From Lepagella muris (GTDB lineage Bacteria > Bacteroidota > Bacteroidia > Bacteroidales > Muribaculaceae): DNA of 64,000 bases. How positions within the stretch are numbered: position 1 is the stretch's first letter; the number at the start of each line of letters is the position of its first letter. The stretch lies in contig NZ_SRYB01000016.1 in assembly GCF_004793975.1 (NCBI RefSeq), positions 1 through 64,000 on the forward strand. Reading direction: 5' to 3'. Shown in pieces: positions 17,547-26,766 of the stretch. The position numbers were made by a program, and so were the translations under genes. The notes beneath the pieces are model-generated. The model did not search any database. It was not told the DNA's origin and worked only from the letters and a program-made list of their open reading frames with translations.

Positions 17547-19109
17547 TTAATCTATATTCTCGATAATCCATGAGTCCAAAGTACGGGTCACTGTGGAGAA
17601 TACTGCCCCTATCAGCACTTTCTTACGAGGATCAATCATATATGGGTGCATGTAGCCTTTCTCCTTTATCTGGGATATTGCATTTTTAGCTGATCCATCT
17701 ATTTTAAATTCAAATATATAGATATAATCAGAAGTCATCAATATCATATCGCATCTTCCTCCGGCAGAATGTATTTCTGTGCGGGCCTCATAGCCTAACA
17801 TCCAAACCACAATCGCCATCATATTTTGAAAATGCACCTCTTTATCCGGTTCGGTCTCTGAAGTGGCTGATGCAAACAGACTCTTCAAGCGAACCATGAA
17901 TGACTCCACATCTCCATGATTGACATCATTTATGAATTTCAAGGTATCGAAAACACCGTTCCTTACGTTTTTGGGGAAGAAATATCCGGCGAGGGAGTTC
18001 CAGAGGCTTTTGGAAACCTCTGTATTGGGATAGCCGAGAGTGTATCTTTCGGTGGTTTCATCATAACCTTTTATAGTGAGATAACCTGTCTGGTAGAGAA
18101 GCGGAACAATGTCTGTCGTAAGATTCGATATGTCGCTCAACTGGTCGGCACTTCTTTGCGCTCCATCAAATTCCGACAATTCAAAATGATATGTCGTTAT
18201 CAACCGGATAAGGAATCCCGGTGTCGCTGTGGCAAACCAATAGTTGCGCAACCTCTGTTCGGCAAATGCATATAGCACGCTTATCGGATTGTAGATGTCT
18301 TCTCCTGATTCCGCGAAATGATACCCATCATATCTTGTCTTCAGGTCATCCCATATCTTCTGCACGCTATTGCCAGTATTTGCCGCCAGCACGTCGACCG
18401 ACTCTCTGAAATATTCATACATCTCTTTCTGCGTTATGCCGCAAATGGCATTATACGCCGGACTAAGGGATATGTCGCGTAAGTTGTTCAATCCACTGAA
18501 TATCGACACTTTATTAAATTTTGTAACTCCCGTCAGGAATACAAATCTTACAAACTCATCACTTGCCTTCAGCACTGAATAGAATCCTCTCAGTTCCTCC
18601 CTTACCGTATCATGCAGTTCTGATTTGTCAAGAGTGTCAAGCAATGGCTTGTCATATTCATCAATCAACACCACTACCTTTTTCCCTGACTGTAAAAATG
18701 CCTTTTCAATCAACGACATGAATCTTACAGAAATCGATCCCTTGCAATCGCAACCATATTCCCTCTCCCAACGAGACAGGTAATAATCTATCTTACCTCT
18801 CACTTTCTCGACACTATCATAATTCTCGGCACTTAGGTCAAAACGGAATACCGGATGCATTTCCCAGTCTGTCTCCAAGGCATCAATCTTCAATCCTACA
18901 AAAAGATTGCGGCGTCCTTTAAAATATGATTCCAGTGTAGATGTCAGCAGGCTCTTTCCGAACCGTCGCGGACGGCTCAGGAAGCAGTATTTTATGCCGG
19001 TTACCAACTCATATACCAGATCTGTCTTATCAACGTATAGGAATTTCCCCTCTATGATTTCCGCAAAAGAGGAACGGTCAACTGGATATTTTGCCGGCAT
19101 TCGTAACAT
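17547..19109 (-). CDS. AAA-ATPase-like protein with C-terminal PD-(D/E)XK nuclease-like domain
   Basis: A 520-residue protein of the large Bacteroidetes family with an AAA-ATPase-like N-terminus (PF09820 type) and a PD-(D/E)XK nuclease-superfamily C-terminus (PF08011 type). SFAEIIEGKFLYVDKTDLVY begins the family signature, RPRRFGKS (46-53) is the P-loop and KKVVVLIDEYDKPLLD is Walker B. GGRCDMIL (Asp454) with IFEFKID (Glu468, Lys470) is the putative nuclease active site. These genes occur in many copies in gut Bacteroidales; a role in defence or mobile elements has been suggested but none is established. The start at 19109 gives MLRMPAKYPV; Met4 is an alternative. Transcription is probably from a TATCTTTG box at 19137-19144. 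Confidence 0.85.
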   Translation of the reverse strand: MLRMPAKYPVDRSSFAEIIEGKFLYVDKTDLVYELVTGIKYCFLSRPRRFGKSLLTSTLESYFKGRRNLFVGLKIDALETDWEMHPVFRFDLSAENYDSVEKVRGKIDYYLSRWEREYGCDCKGSISVRFMSLIEKAFLQSGKKVVVLIDEYDKPLLDTLDKSELHDTVREELRGFYSVLKASDEFVRFVFLTGVTKFNKVSIFSGLNNLRDISLSPAYNAICGITQKEMYEYFRESVDVLAANTGNSVQKIWDDLKTRYDGYHFAESGEDIYNPISVLYAFAEQRLRNYWFATATPGFLIRLITTYHFELSEFDGAQRSADQLSDISNLTTDIVPLLYQTGYLTIKGYDETTERYTLGYPNTEVSKSLWNSLAGYFFPKNVRNGVFDTLKFINDVNHGDVESFMVRLKSLFASATSETEPDKEVHFQNMMAIVVWMLGYEARTEIHSAGGRCDMILMTSDYIYIFEFKIDGSAKNAISQIKEKGYMHPYMIDPRKKVLIGAVFSTVTRTLDSWIIENID

Positions 19110-19136
19110 ATATTCGTGATGTTTCTGATATTTTTA

Positions 19137-19144
19137 CAAAGATA
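19137..19144 (-). promoter_or_regulatory. -7 box of the AAA-ATPase-like gene
   Basis: On the minus strand TATCTTTG matches TAnnTTTG, about 28 bp upstream of the start codon at 19109. No clear -33 TTG is seen. This box and the ZIP-transporter box at 19225-19232 divide the 243-bp divergent region. Confidence 0.5.
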
Positions 19145-19224
19145 ACGTTTATTTATTGATTGTTTATACCTTTTGATATGATTTTTCATCATTTTTAGGG
19201 ATTGTAGGCACCGTTTATGATTGT

Positions 19225-19232
19225 TAATTTTG
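19225..19232 (+). promoter_or_regulatory. Candidate promoter of the ZIP transporter gene
   Basis: TAATTTTG matches TAnnTTTG, and a TTG at 19202-19204 lies 20 bp upstream, suitable for a -33 element. This would give a leader of about 115 nt before the ZIP start at 19353. I could not identify a metal-responsive operator within it. Confidence 0.5.
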
Positions 19233-19352
19233 TAATGACATTATTTCAGGTCATAAATCCGGATTACGTTGTATCGTAGCCGTAAGCCTGAGTTATTTGT
19301 TATGATGAATGAATGATGTCTTTGTATTTATTTTTTAAAACAGCGTATTATT

Positions 19353-20111
19353 ATGAATAATGAGATATGGATATGTGCTGCCGGGTTGGGTCTGTCTTCG
19401 CTATTGGGGTCGGCACTCGGTGCACTCATCAAGAATATACCACATAAGTGGAATGACATTTTCCTCGGTTATTGCGGTGGCATGATGCTGGCTGCGTCTA
19501 TTGTGTGTCTTATAATACCCTCTGTGGAGATGCTTGATGGCGTGAGCCTGTGGCAGGCTCTGCTCGGAGTGATTGCCGGAGTGGCTATTATTTCGATGCT
19601 CGACCATTTCACCCCTCACCTTCACCGTCTCTCCGGACTGGAGGATATGGAGCATCACAGCACCAAGTCTGCCAATCGGGTACTGCTTTTCGTAATGGCT
19701 ATTGCCATCCATAAATTTCCGGAAGGGGTAGCCACCGGCATATCGTTCGACGGTGGCGACAGCACCGGTTCCTACAGTCTTGCCATAGCGATAGCCTTAC
19801 AGAATATTCCGGAAGGTATGGTGGTGGTGACGCCTCTTATCCTTGTCGGCATCAAGGGGCTGAGGGTGCTGCTTGTGTCACTCTCCGTAGCCCTGCTTGA
19901 GACTGTGGGTGTAATTGCCGGATATATGCTCGGAGAGATCTCATCCATGCTGCTCCCATTCCTGCTTGCCACTGCTGGAGGAGCGATGCTATACGTGATC
20001 AGCGATGAGATGATTCCGGAGACTCACGCCCACGGATTTGAGAAATTAGCCACATACGCACTTATTGCGGGAGTGATGACGATGCTGGCGATTGAAAAAT
20101 TTGCGGAATAA
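19353..20111 (+). CDS. ZIP-family divalent metal transporter
   Basis: Transports zinc or other divalent cations across the inner membrane, probably into the cytoplasm. The 252-residue protein has about eight hydrophobic segments. The two metal-site helices are clear: AIAIHKFPEGVATG with His120 and Glu124, and ALQNIPEGMVV with Asn151 and Glu154. A short His-containing loop (GLEDMEHHSTKS, about 95-106) lies between TM3 and TM4, as in ZIP proteins. The start ATG is followed directly by TM1. It stands alone between the divergent AAA gene and the DUF6377-type regulator, 99 bp before the latter. The metal cannot be told from sequence; the ZupT/GufA-like branch is broad-specificity. Confidence 0.9.
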   Translation: MNNEIWICAAGLGLSSLLGSALGALIKNIPHKWNDIFLGYCGGMMLAASIVCLIIPSVEMLDGVSLWQALLGVIAGVAIISMLDHFTPHLHRLSGLEDMEHHSTKSANRVLLFVMAIAIHKFPEGVATGISFDGGDSTGSYSLAIAIALQNIPEGMVVVTPLILVGIKGLRVLLVSLSVALLETVGVIAGYMLGEISSMLLPFLLATAGGAMLYVISDEMIPETHAHGFEKLATYALIAGVMTMLAIEKFAE

Positions 20112-20148
20112 AAATTTGCAGTTACTTATCTTGTTAAAAATATTTTAT

Positions 20149-20156
20149 TATCTTTG
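20149..20156 (+). promoter_or_regulatory. -7 box of the DUF6377-type regulator gene
   Basis: TATCTTTG matches TAnnTTTG, 54 bp upstream of the start at 20211. The leader contains GAGTTG (20167-20172) and CAACTC (20185-20190), which can form a small 5' hairpin. No convincing -33 TTTG lies at standard spacing. Confidence 0.55.
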
Positions 20157-20210
20157 CGACAGAAACGAGTTGAAGTTGTTTCGGCAACTCATATTACAAT
20201 TTAATCTGAC

Positions 20211-21926
20211 ATGCAGAAACTCATATTTTTACACTTCATCCTTATCCTCTCTCTCCTGTCTACTGCAAATTGCAATGCCGCTTTCGAACGCGATGCCGAC
20301 TACTATATCCATACCCTTGATTCACTGCTCACCCGACAGTCAGACTTGGAAAGGGATAAACTGATACGTATCGCCGATATTAATGATAAGAAACGGAATG
20401 CGTCTTCCGTGTTCGACAGATTTATGACCAATGGTCTTCTCGCTGAAGAGTATTCCACATACCGTGCCGACTCTGCCTTGAAATATATTGATATTTCTCT
20501 TGATCTTGCGGAGAAGAGCGGCAATGAGGAATGGACAGCAAGGACCCTTATCAGCAAGGCTAACCTCCTTACAAGCACAGGGCTGCTTAACGAGGCTTCA
20601 GAAGTGATGAACAGAATCAACCGCGAACGTCTGCCGGAAGAGTTACTGCCGGATTATTATGGGGAGATGATATATCTATATAGTCATCTCGGCAACTATG
20701 CCGGAGGCGATACAAATGAATATTACCGACGCGAACGCGCCTATAAGGATTCCATAATGTCTGTGATCACTCCCTCCCACCCCGACTATCTATGGTATAA
20801 GGGATGGGATATTCTCGGCACCGACAAGACTGACCCTTCATTGATTCCGGCTCTCAGGGAACGTCTCGCCTCTTCCAAGCTAAACTCCCGACGTGATGCA
20901 AAGGATGCCTATATCCTGTCGAAGCTATATGAATGGCAGGGCGACAAGGAGAATTTCAAGAAGTTTATGGTGATTTCATCCATCATTGACGTGAAAACCG
21001 CCAATGCCGAGATTGCATCGCTTGAAGAGCTTGCAAAGATTATGTTTGAGGAGAAGCAGATCGACCATGCCTATACGTTCATAAACTATAGCCTTAACCA
21101 AGCTCGTGATTTCCCTAACCGAGTGCGTATACTGTCGATAACAAAGACTATCGACAAGATAAATCTCGCATATCAGGAGCGCAACAGGATGCAGGAGAAA
21201 CGGATCAGGATTTTCCTGACGTTGGTGTGCATTCTGGCAGTGATACTCATCGCCACCGTCACCATAATCATCATTCAGAACAAACGTCTGAAGAGACAAC
21301 GCTCCAATCTTGACGAGGCAAACAAGAGGCTAAACCAGCATCTCGAGCAGCTCTCCACCGCTCAGTCGCAGCTTGCCGAAGCGAATGGAAAATTGCAGGA
21401 ACTCAACCAAAGCCTGATCGCAAAGAATGATGAACTGAACGAGGCGAACTACGTCAAGGAGGAGTATATCGGATATATTTTCACGATATGCTCAAACTAT
21501 ATCCGCAAACTGGAGGAGTTCCGCAAGAGCATACACGTGAAGGCTGTCACCCGCAAATATAAGGCTATCGAGGAATGTACGTCTGATTCAAATTTCATGA
21601 AGGATGAGCTGAAGGATTTCTACAACAGCTTTGATTCCGTATTCCTCCACATATATCCGGATTTCGTCAAGGACTTCAATTCTCTCCTGCAACCCGACAA
21701 GCAGATCACGACGAAGGAGGGCGAGCTGCTCAACACAGAGTTGAGAATCTATGCCCTCGTCAGACTCGGAATTACCGACAGCGTGAAGATTGCAGAGTTT
21801 CTACACTGCTCTCCACAGACAGTCTACAACAACCGCTTCCGCGTGCGCAACAAGGCGATAATACCGAAGGAAAACTTCGCTGAGACTGTCAGGACGCTTG
21901 GAAAATTCATGGAACGACCCTCTTGA
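20211..21926 (+). CDS. Transmembrane DUF6377-type transcriptional regulator (beta-glucan PUL)
   Basis: Probably the local regulator of the adjacent PUL. The 571-residue protein has a signal peptide (about 1-23) and a periplasmic helical, TPR-like region (about 25-330). One transmembrane helix follows (about 333-355), then a coiled coil (about 360-415) and a cytoplasmic C-terminus. That ends in a helix-turn-helix (RLGITDSVKIAEFLHCSPQTVYNNRFRVRNKA in total, about 518-549). I see no histidine kinase, ATPase or receiver domain. The architecture would let a periplasmic signal reach DNA through one polypeptide. It lies 277 bp upstream of, and in the same direction as, the SusC gene, as in the BT3309-BT3314 beta-1,6-glucan locus of B. 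thetaiotaomicron (from memory). Confidence 0.75.
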   Translation: MQKLIFLHFILILSLLSTANCNAAFERDADYYIHTLDSLLTRQSDLERDKLIRIADINDKKRNASSVFDRFMTNGLLAEEYSTYRADSALKYIDISLDLAEKSGNEEWTARTLISKANLLTSTGLLNEASEVMNRINRERLPEELLPDYYGEMIYLYSHLGNYAGGDTNEYYRRERAYKDSIMSVITPSHPDYLWYKGWDILGTDKTDPSLIPALRERLASSKLNSRRDAKDAYILSKLYEWQGDKENFKKFMVISSIIDVKTANAEIASLEELAKIMFEEKQIDHAYTFINYSLNQARDFPNRVRILSITKTIDKINLAYQERNRMQEKRIRIFLTLVCILAVILIATVTIIIIQNKRLKRQRSNLDEANKRLNQHLEQLSTAQSQLAEANGKLQELNQSLIAKNDELNEANYVKEEYIGYIFTICSNYIRKLEEFRKSIHVKAVTRKYKAIEECTSDSNFMKDELKDFYNSFDSVFLHIYPDFVKDFNSLLQPDKQITTKEGELLNTELRIYALVRLGITDSVKIAEFLHCSPQTVYNNRFRVRNKAIIPKENFAETVRTLGKFMERPS

Positions 21927-22076
21927 AATGCTCATCGACGGTTGCCATAAGCGTATCTCACACTTACTTTTTTAGATTATCCGACAACTATCATTACATT
22001 AATTATCACTATCTTACAAATAAACAGAGTTTACCTCACTCATTTACTCCGGCATACAACCCTAATCTTTTTATCA

Positions 22077-22084
22077 TAATTTTG
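22077..22084 (+). promoter_or_regulatory. -7 box of the beta-glucan susC operon
   Basis: TAATTTTG is identical to the box of the first PUL. Transcription would start near 22091, within or just before the large leader hairpin at 22086-22151, giving a leader of about 110 nt. No good -33 element is visible, as expected for an activator-dependent PUL promoter. Confidence 0.65.
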
Positions 22085-22085
22085 C

Positions 22086-22151
22086 ACCATCGGAATTAGC
22101 AATGGATTCGGCATTACGCTGACCGACCGGGTCCATTCTAATTCCGATGGT
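22086..22151 (+). promoter_or_regulatory. Large leader stem-loop of the beta-glucan susC mRNA
   Basis: ACCATCGGAATTAG (22086-22099) and CTAATTCCGATGGT (22138-22151) are perfect 14-bp inverted arms. After one bulged C at 22100 they continue with AATGGA (22101-22106) paired to TCCATT (22132-22137), giving about 20 bp of stem around a 25-nt loop. Placed at the predicted 5' end of the transcript, it could stabilise the mRNA, attenuate transcription or bind an RNA regulator. It has no U-tract and ends about 50 nt before the start codon. A paired DNA operator is an alternative. Confidence 0.65.
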
Positions 22152-22203
22152 CAATTCACTATAAACAGGAAAAACCATAAAACTCATTAACAAACCACAA
22201 ATC

Positions 22204-25173
22204 ATGAAAGCGAAGTTTAATCTTCTACCATTAGCTTTATTATTGGTCATGGTGTTCTCAAGTGGCTTCTCGGCATTTGCCGCCGACTTCAAGGCATCAG
22301 GAACCGTGACAGACAAAAGCGACGAACCGCTTATCGGAGTTACCGTCGGAGTAAAAGGGAATCCGGGTGTAGGCACCGTGACCGACATCGACGGCGGATT
22401 TACCCTCCAGGTGCCACAGGGCTCCACTCTCGTATTCTCATACGTAGGCTGCATTACAAAAGAGCTTGCCGCCGCTGCCGACATGAAAGTCGTGCTTGAC
22501 GACGACAGCGAGAATCTTGAGGAAGTTGTGGTGATCGGCTACGGCACAGTGAAACGCAAAGACCTCACCACAGCCGTCTCCACAGTAGGCGGAAAGGATA
22601 TCGACAACCGTCCGATCATCTCCGCAGCCCAGGCTCTTCAAGGTAAGGCTGCAGGTATCGCGGTTTCATCACCCAACGGCGCACCCGGCGGCGGCATGAC
22701 AATCCGCGTCAGAGGCACCACGTCAATGAACGGCTCCAACGACCCTCTTTATGTAGTGGACGGAGTGCCCGTTGACAACATCAGCTTCCTCGCGCCCAAC
22801 GACATCGAGAGCATGCAGATCCTAAAGGATGCTTCCGCCGCTGCAATCTACGGTTCGCGTGGTGCAAACGGTGTGATCCTCATCTCCACAAAACATGCAT
22901 CATCAGGCAAGGCACAGGTATCCCTCAACATACAGGGCGGTTTCACACGCGTAGTGAAGAAAATCGACGTGCTCAACTATATGCAATATAAGGAGCTTCA
23001 GGATGAGATCGGACTAGTGGCTGTGCCCGACGGACTTTCCGACATGACCGACTGGCAGGACGAGACATTCCGCACCGGATCCACACAGAACTACAACGTC
23101 AGCATATCGCAAGCCACCGAAAAGCTCAAATACTTCTTCTCCGGCGGCTACCAGCGCGACGGCGGTATCATCAAAGCGTCATTCTATCAGCGATACAACT
23201 TCCGCATGAATGTGGAAAGCGAGCTCTATAAATGGCTTACAGCCAAAACCAATGTATCTTACTCTGACTATTCCTCAAACGGGGGCGGCGCAATGGGCAC
23301 GGGGGCAAGCCGTGGCGGTGTAATCCTGTCCACTATCAACACCCCTACCTACGCCCCCATCTGGGATCCTGAAAAGCCGGAGCAGTACTACAACAATTTC
23401 TACGGCGTCAACCTCCAGCATCCGGTGGAGAACATCGCCCGCCAGAAATACAACCGCGACCGCGAGAACCGTATCATCGCATCAGGCGAACTTCTCTTCA
23501 CGTTCATTCCCGGTCTGACTCTCCAGAGCAAATTCACTCTTGACCGCCGTAACGCGCTCAACACCACATTCCTTGATCCTGTCACCACCACTCGCGGACG
23601 CGAGCAGTATGGAGAAGGTAGCGACAACAGAAACCAGAACACCGTCCTCACTTGGGATAACATCCTCAACTGGAAACATGAGTTTGGCAAACATGGTCTT
23701 GACATCATGGCTGGTTCATCCTGGACAGACTCTGACTACCGCAACAGCTATATCAGCGGATCCCACTACCGCGACGACAAGATCCAGACTCTTAACGCAG
23801 CCAACAAGATCGGTCTCGGCGGTGCTGGTTCAGCAGCTTCAGAATGGGCGATCATGTCATATCTCGGACGCGTGGCATACAACTATGACTCACGCTACCT
23901 CCTCACTGCCAACATCCGTTACGACGGTTCTTCAAAACTTCATCCCGACCATCGCTGGAAAGCATTCCCGTCAGTTTCTGCCGCTTGGCGCGTGAATCAG
24001 GAGTCATTTATGGAGAACATCAACTGGATCAGCGATCTCAAGCTGCGTGGCGGCTGGGGTAAGACCGGCAACCAGGGTGGTATCGGCGACTACGCTTATC
24101 TCCAGAGATACAACATAAACCGTGTGCCCTGGTATGAGGAGGGTAAGGAGAATGCAGTGCCCACAATCACACAGGCAAACCTCCGCACAACCGACCTCAC
24201 TTGGGAAACCACCACACAATGGGGTATCGGTGTAGACTTCTCGGTGCTCAACAGCCGACTGAACCTCGCTGCCGACTACTATTATAAGAAAACCACCGAC
24301 ATGCTTATGTGGGTGTCGCTTCCCGCCGGTGCTGCCGCTGCAAGCTCAATCCAGCGAAACGAAGGCGAGATGGTCAACAAAGGTTTCGAGTTCTCAATCA
24401 CGTCACACAACTTCCAGGGTGATTTCACTTGGGACACAGAGTTCAACATGTCGTTCAACCGCAACAAACTCACCAAGCTCTCACTCCAGAAGATATATAC
24501 AGATGCCAAGACGTCTGATTACGTCAACGAGAACGTTGTACGCAACGAGCCGGGACGTCCGCTCGGCGGATTCTACGGCTACATAAGCGACGGTGTTGAC
24601 CCAGAAACCGGCGAGCTCATGTATCGCGACCTCAACGGCGACGAACGTATCTCATCTTCCGACCGTACATATATCGGCGACCCGAACCCCGACTTCACTT
24701 ACGGCATGACCAACTCATTCTCTTGGAAAGGGTTCAACCTGAGCATCTTCCTTCAGGGTTCTTACGGCAACGACATCTTCAATGCTTCAAGAATGGAGAC
24801 AGAGGGTATGTATGACGGCAAAAACCAGACCACACGCGTGCTCAACCGCTGGAGAATACCCGGACAGATCACCGACGTGCCTAAGGCAGGCTACGACATG
24901 AAGAACTCCACATATTTCGTGGAAGACGGCAGCTATCTGCGTATCAAGGATATCTCCCTGTCATACAACATCTCCGGCAAATGGATGGATAAGATCGGCA
25001 TCTCCAAGATACAGCCTTACTTCACTGCATCCAACGTCTACACTTTCACCAAGTACAAGGGCTTCGACCCGGAGGTTAACCAGTGGGGCAACAGCGGTGC
25101 CGTTCAGGGAATCGACTGGGGCACATATCCTCAGTGCAGAAGCTATGTAATCGGTCTTAACGTAACCTTTTAA
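22204..25173 (+). CDS. SusC-like TonB-dependent outer membrane transporter (beta-glucan PUL)
   Basis: Imports gluco-oligosaccharides across the outer membrane with its SusD partner. The 989-residue protein has a signal peptide (cleavage near FAA, residue 27) and a carboxypeptidase-regulatory-like domain (about 29-100). The plug entry is LEEVVVIGYGTVKRKDLTTA (105-124), followed by the barrel, ending in GLNVTF. The length is typical. It is the first gene of an operon running through SusD (12-bp gap), GH30 and a SusE-like protein. Specificity for beta-1,6-glucan is inferred from the GH30/GH3 pair and from synteny with BT3309-BT3314. Confidence 0.95.
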   Translation: MKAKFNLLPLALLLVMVFSSGFSAFAADFKASGTVTDKSDEPLIGVTVGVKGNPGVGTVTDIDGGFTLQVPQGSTLVFSYVGCITKELAAAADMKVVLDDDSENLEEVVVIGYGTVKRKDLTTAVSTVGGKDIDNRPIISAAQALQGKAAGIAVSSPNGAPGGGMTIRVRGTTSMNGSNDPLYVVDGVPVDNISFLAPNDIESMQILKDASAAAIYGSRGANGVILISTKHASSGKAQVSLNIQGGFTRVVKKIDVLNYMQYKELQDEIGLVAVPDGLSDMTDWQDETFRTGSTQNYNVSISQATEKLKYFFSGGYQRDGGIIKASFYQRYNFRMNVESELYKWLTAKTNVSYSDYSSNGGGAMGTGASRGGVILSTINTPTYAPIWDPEKPEQYYNNFYGVNLQHPVENIARQKYNRDRENRIIASGELLFTFIPGLTLQSKFTLDRRNALNTTFLDPVTTTRGREQYGEGSDNRNQNTVLTWDNILNWKHEFGKHGLDIMAGSSWTDSDYRNSYISGSHYRDDKIQTLNAANKIGLGGAGSAASEWAIMSYLGRVAYNYDSRYLLTANIRYDGSSKLHPDHRWKAFPSVSAAWRVNQESFMENINWISDLKLRGGWGKTGNQGGIGDYAYLQRYNINRVPWYEEGKENAVPTITQANLRTTDLTWETTTQWGIGVDFSVLNSRLNLAADYYYKKTTDMLMWVSLPAGAAAASSIQRNEGEMVNKGFEFSITSHNFQGDFTWDTEFNMSFNRNKLTKLSLQKIYTDAKTSDYVNENVVRNEPGRPLGGFYGYISDGVDPETGELMYRDLNGDERISSSDRTYIGDPNPDFTYGMTNSFSWKGFNLSIFLQGSYGNDIFNASRMETEGMYDGKNQTTRVLNRWRIPGQITDVPKAGYDMKNSTYFVEDGSYLRIKDISLSYNISGKWMDKIGISKIQPYFTASNVYTFTKYKGFDPEVNQWGNSGAVQGIDWGTYPQCRSYVIGLNVTF

Positions 25174-25185
25174 TTTCGAATCTAA

Positions 25186-26715
25186 ATGAAAAAGCTATAT
25201 ATTTCAGGCATCATTGCCGCTGCGGGCATGTTTACAGGATGCTCCACACAATATGATCCCGTGTCGGACTATTCCGACGTGACAGAAGGAATCACCGAAG
25301 ACAAGGAGGAGATTGTCTTCCCCAACCGCGCCTCTGTAGAGAGCTACATGACCACCATGTATCAGGGCAAGCTCCGCGACCGTCAGGAACACTGGCATCT
25401 TGACAAACTCCTCATCGCGGAATGTCACTCCGACAACGCATACGCCGGAACCACCGGTGCCGAGGTACAGCCATACGAAGACAACTCCATCGAGGGATCT
25501 AACTCTGTAGTTGCCCGTGACTGGAACCGTTTCATGGAGGATGCCGCATACGCCACAAAACTTATCGTAAACATCGATAAGGTGGCTGACGGAAGCCTCA
25601 GCGACTCGGAGGTGAACACCTATAGGGCACAGGCGATGATCTACCGCGCCATGATCTGGTTTGACATGGTGAGAATGTGGGGAGATATACCGGTAATCAA
25701 GACAGTAGCCGGAAATATCACTGCCGACAATATCGAAGACTCCTACCATGCATATTTCCCTGCACAGAACACGGAATTGGAGGCTTATCAGGCTATCGAA
25801 GAGGATCTTCTTGAAGCCGTGAAATATGCTCCCGATGCAAAGGGCGACAAGACCATATTCTCCAAAGGATTGGCAAAGGCTCTTCTCTGCAAGGTGTATG
25901 CCGAGAAACCTCTCCGCGACTATTCCAAGGTGATCAAATATGCTGATGAACTTGCAGCCGACGGATACGACCTCATCGACGACTATACCCACCTCTACGG
26001 TGTGGATGGTGCGGTAAAGGATGGATTCACTGCAATGCCTCTCGAGCTCAACACGAAAGAGTCTATCTTTGAGGTGCAATACCCTTCCGGTTCAGGCAAC
26101 TGGGAATCATGGATGTATGGACGTACCCTTGAAAATTGGGACTATTCCTTCACATGGGCAAAATGGGTGACTCCTTCACGCGACCTCATCAATGCATTCG
26201 ATGCCGAGGGCGACAAGATCCGCAAAAACGAGAGCATCGTGTTCTACGAATGTGGATGGAGCAACTACTACCCCTCCGACAACTACGCATTCATGTACAA
26301 ATGCCGTTCTGCCTACATCTCCAACATCAAATACCGTTATGCCGACATCCTTCTCCTGAAAGCTGAGGCATACATCATGGGTGAGAGCCAGAACCTCAGT
26401 GCAGCTGCCGACATCATTGACCGCATACGCGAACGTGCCGGACTCAACAAGCTTCCCCAGTCGGCACGCGCCAACAAGGAATCCATGCTTAATGCCTACC
26501 TGAAGGAGCGTCGTCTTGAGCTTGCCTTCGAGGGTGAACGCTGGTTTGACCTCGTGCGTCTCGACAAGGTGGAGGAAGTAATGAACGCAGTCTTCGCTAA
26601 GGATAGCGGACGCCATGCCCAGAAGACCCCCTTCACGCAGAACTCCTACCGTCTGCCCATCCCGCAGTCAGTGCTTGACTCCAACGACAATCTCGTGCAG
26701 AACCCCGGCTATTGA
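25186..26715 (+). CDS. SusD-like surface glycan-binding lipoprotein (beta-glucan PUL)
   Basis: Lid of the second SusCD importer. The 509-residue protein has lipobox FTGC with Cys19, and a typical SusD C-terminus (KERRLELAFEGERWFDLVRL, about 456-475, then LPIPQSVLDSND and NPGY at the end). The region YRAMIWFDMVRMWGDIPVI is the standard SusD helix. It starts 12 bp after the SusC stop, indicating tight co-expression. It is shorter than the first SusD of the window (578 aa), but within the normal range. Ligand identity is inferred from context. Confidence 0.95.
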   Translation: MKKLYISGIIAAAGMFTGCSTQYDPVSDYSDVTEGITEDKEEIVFPNRASVESYMTTMYQGKLRDRQEHWHLDKLLIAECHSDNAYAGTTGAEVQPYEDNSIEGSNSVVARDWNRFMEDAAYATKLIVNIDKVADGSLSDSEVNTYRAQAMIYRAMIWFDMVRMWGDIPVIKTVAGNITADNIEDSYHAYFPAQNTELEAYQAIEEDLLEAVKYAPDAKGDKTIFSKGLAKALLCKVYAEKPLRDYSKVIKYADELAADGYDLIDDYTHLYGVDGAVKDGFTAMPLELNTKESIFEVQYPSGSGNWESWMYGRTLENWDYSFTWAKWVTPSRDLINAFDAEGDKIRKNESIVFYECGWSNYYPSDNYAFMYKCRSAYISNIKYRYADILLLKAEAYIMGESQNLSAAADIIDRIRERAGLNKLPQSARANKESMLNAYLKERRLELAFEGERWFDLVRLDKVEEVMNAVFAKDSGRHAQKTPFTQNSYRLPIPQSVLDSNDNLVQNPGY

Positions 26716-26766
26716 TGAAGCCGCATTAACCTCAATATTTAAAATCATCGCAAAATCTGAAAAATC

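Noticed and set aside
17547..19109. Dedicated phage-defence system
   Set aside because: The AAA/PD-(D/E)XK protein is a lone gene of a widespread family with no defence partners beside it, so a defence role is not supported by this sequence.
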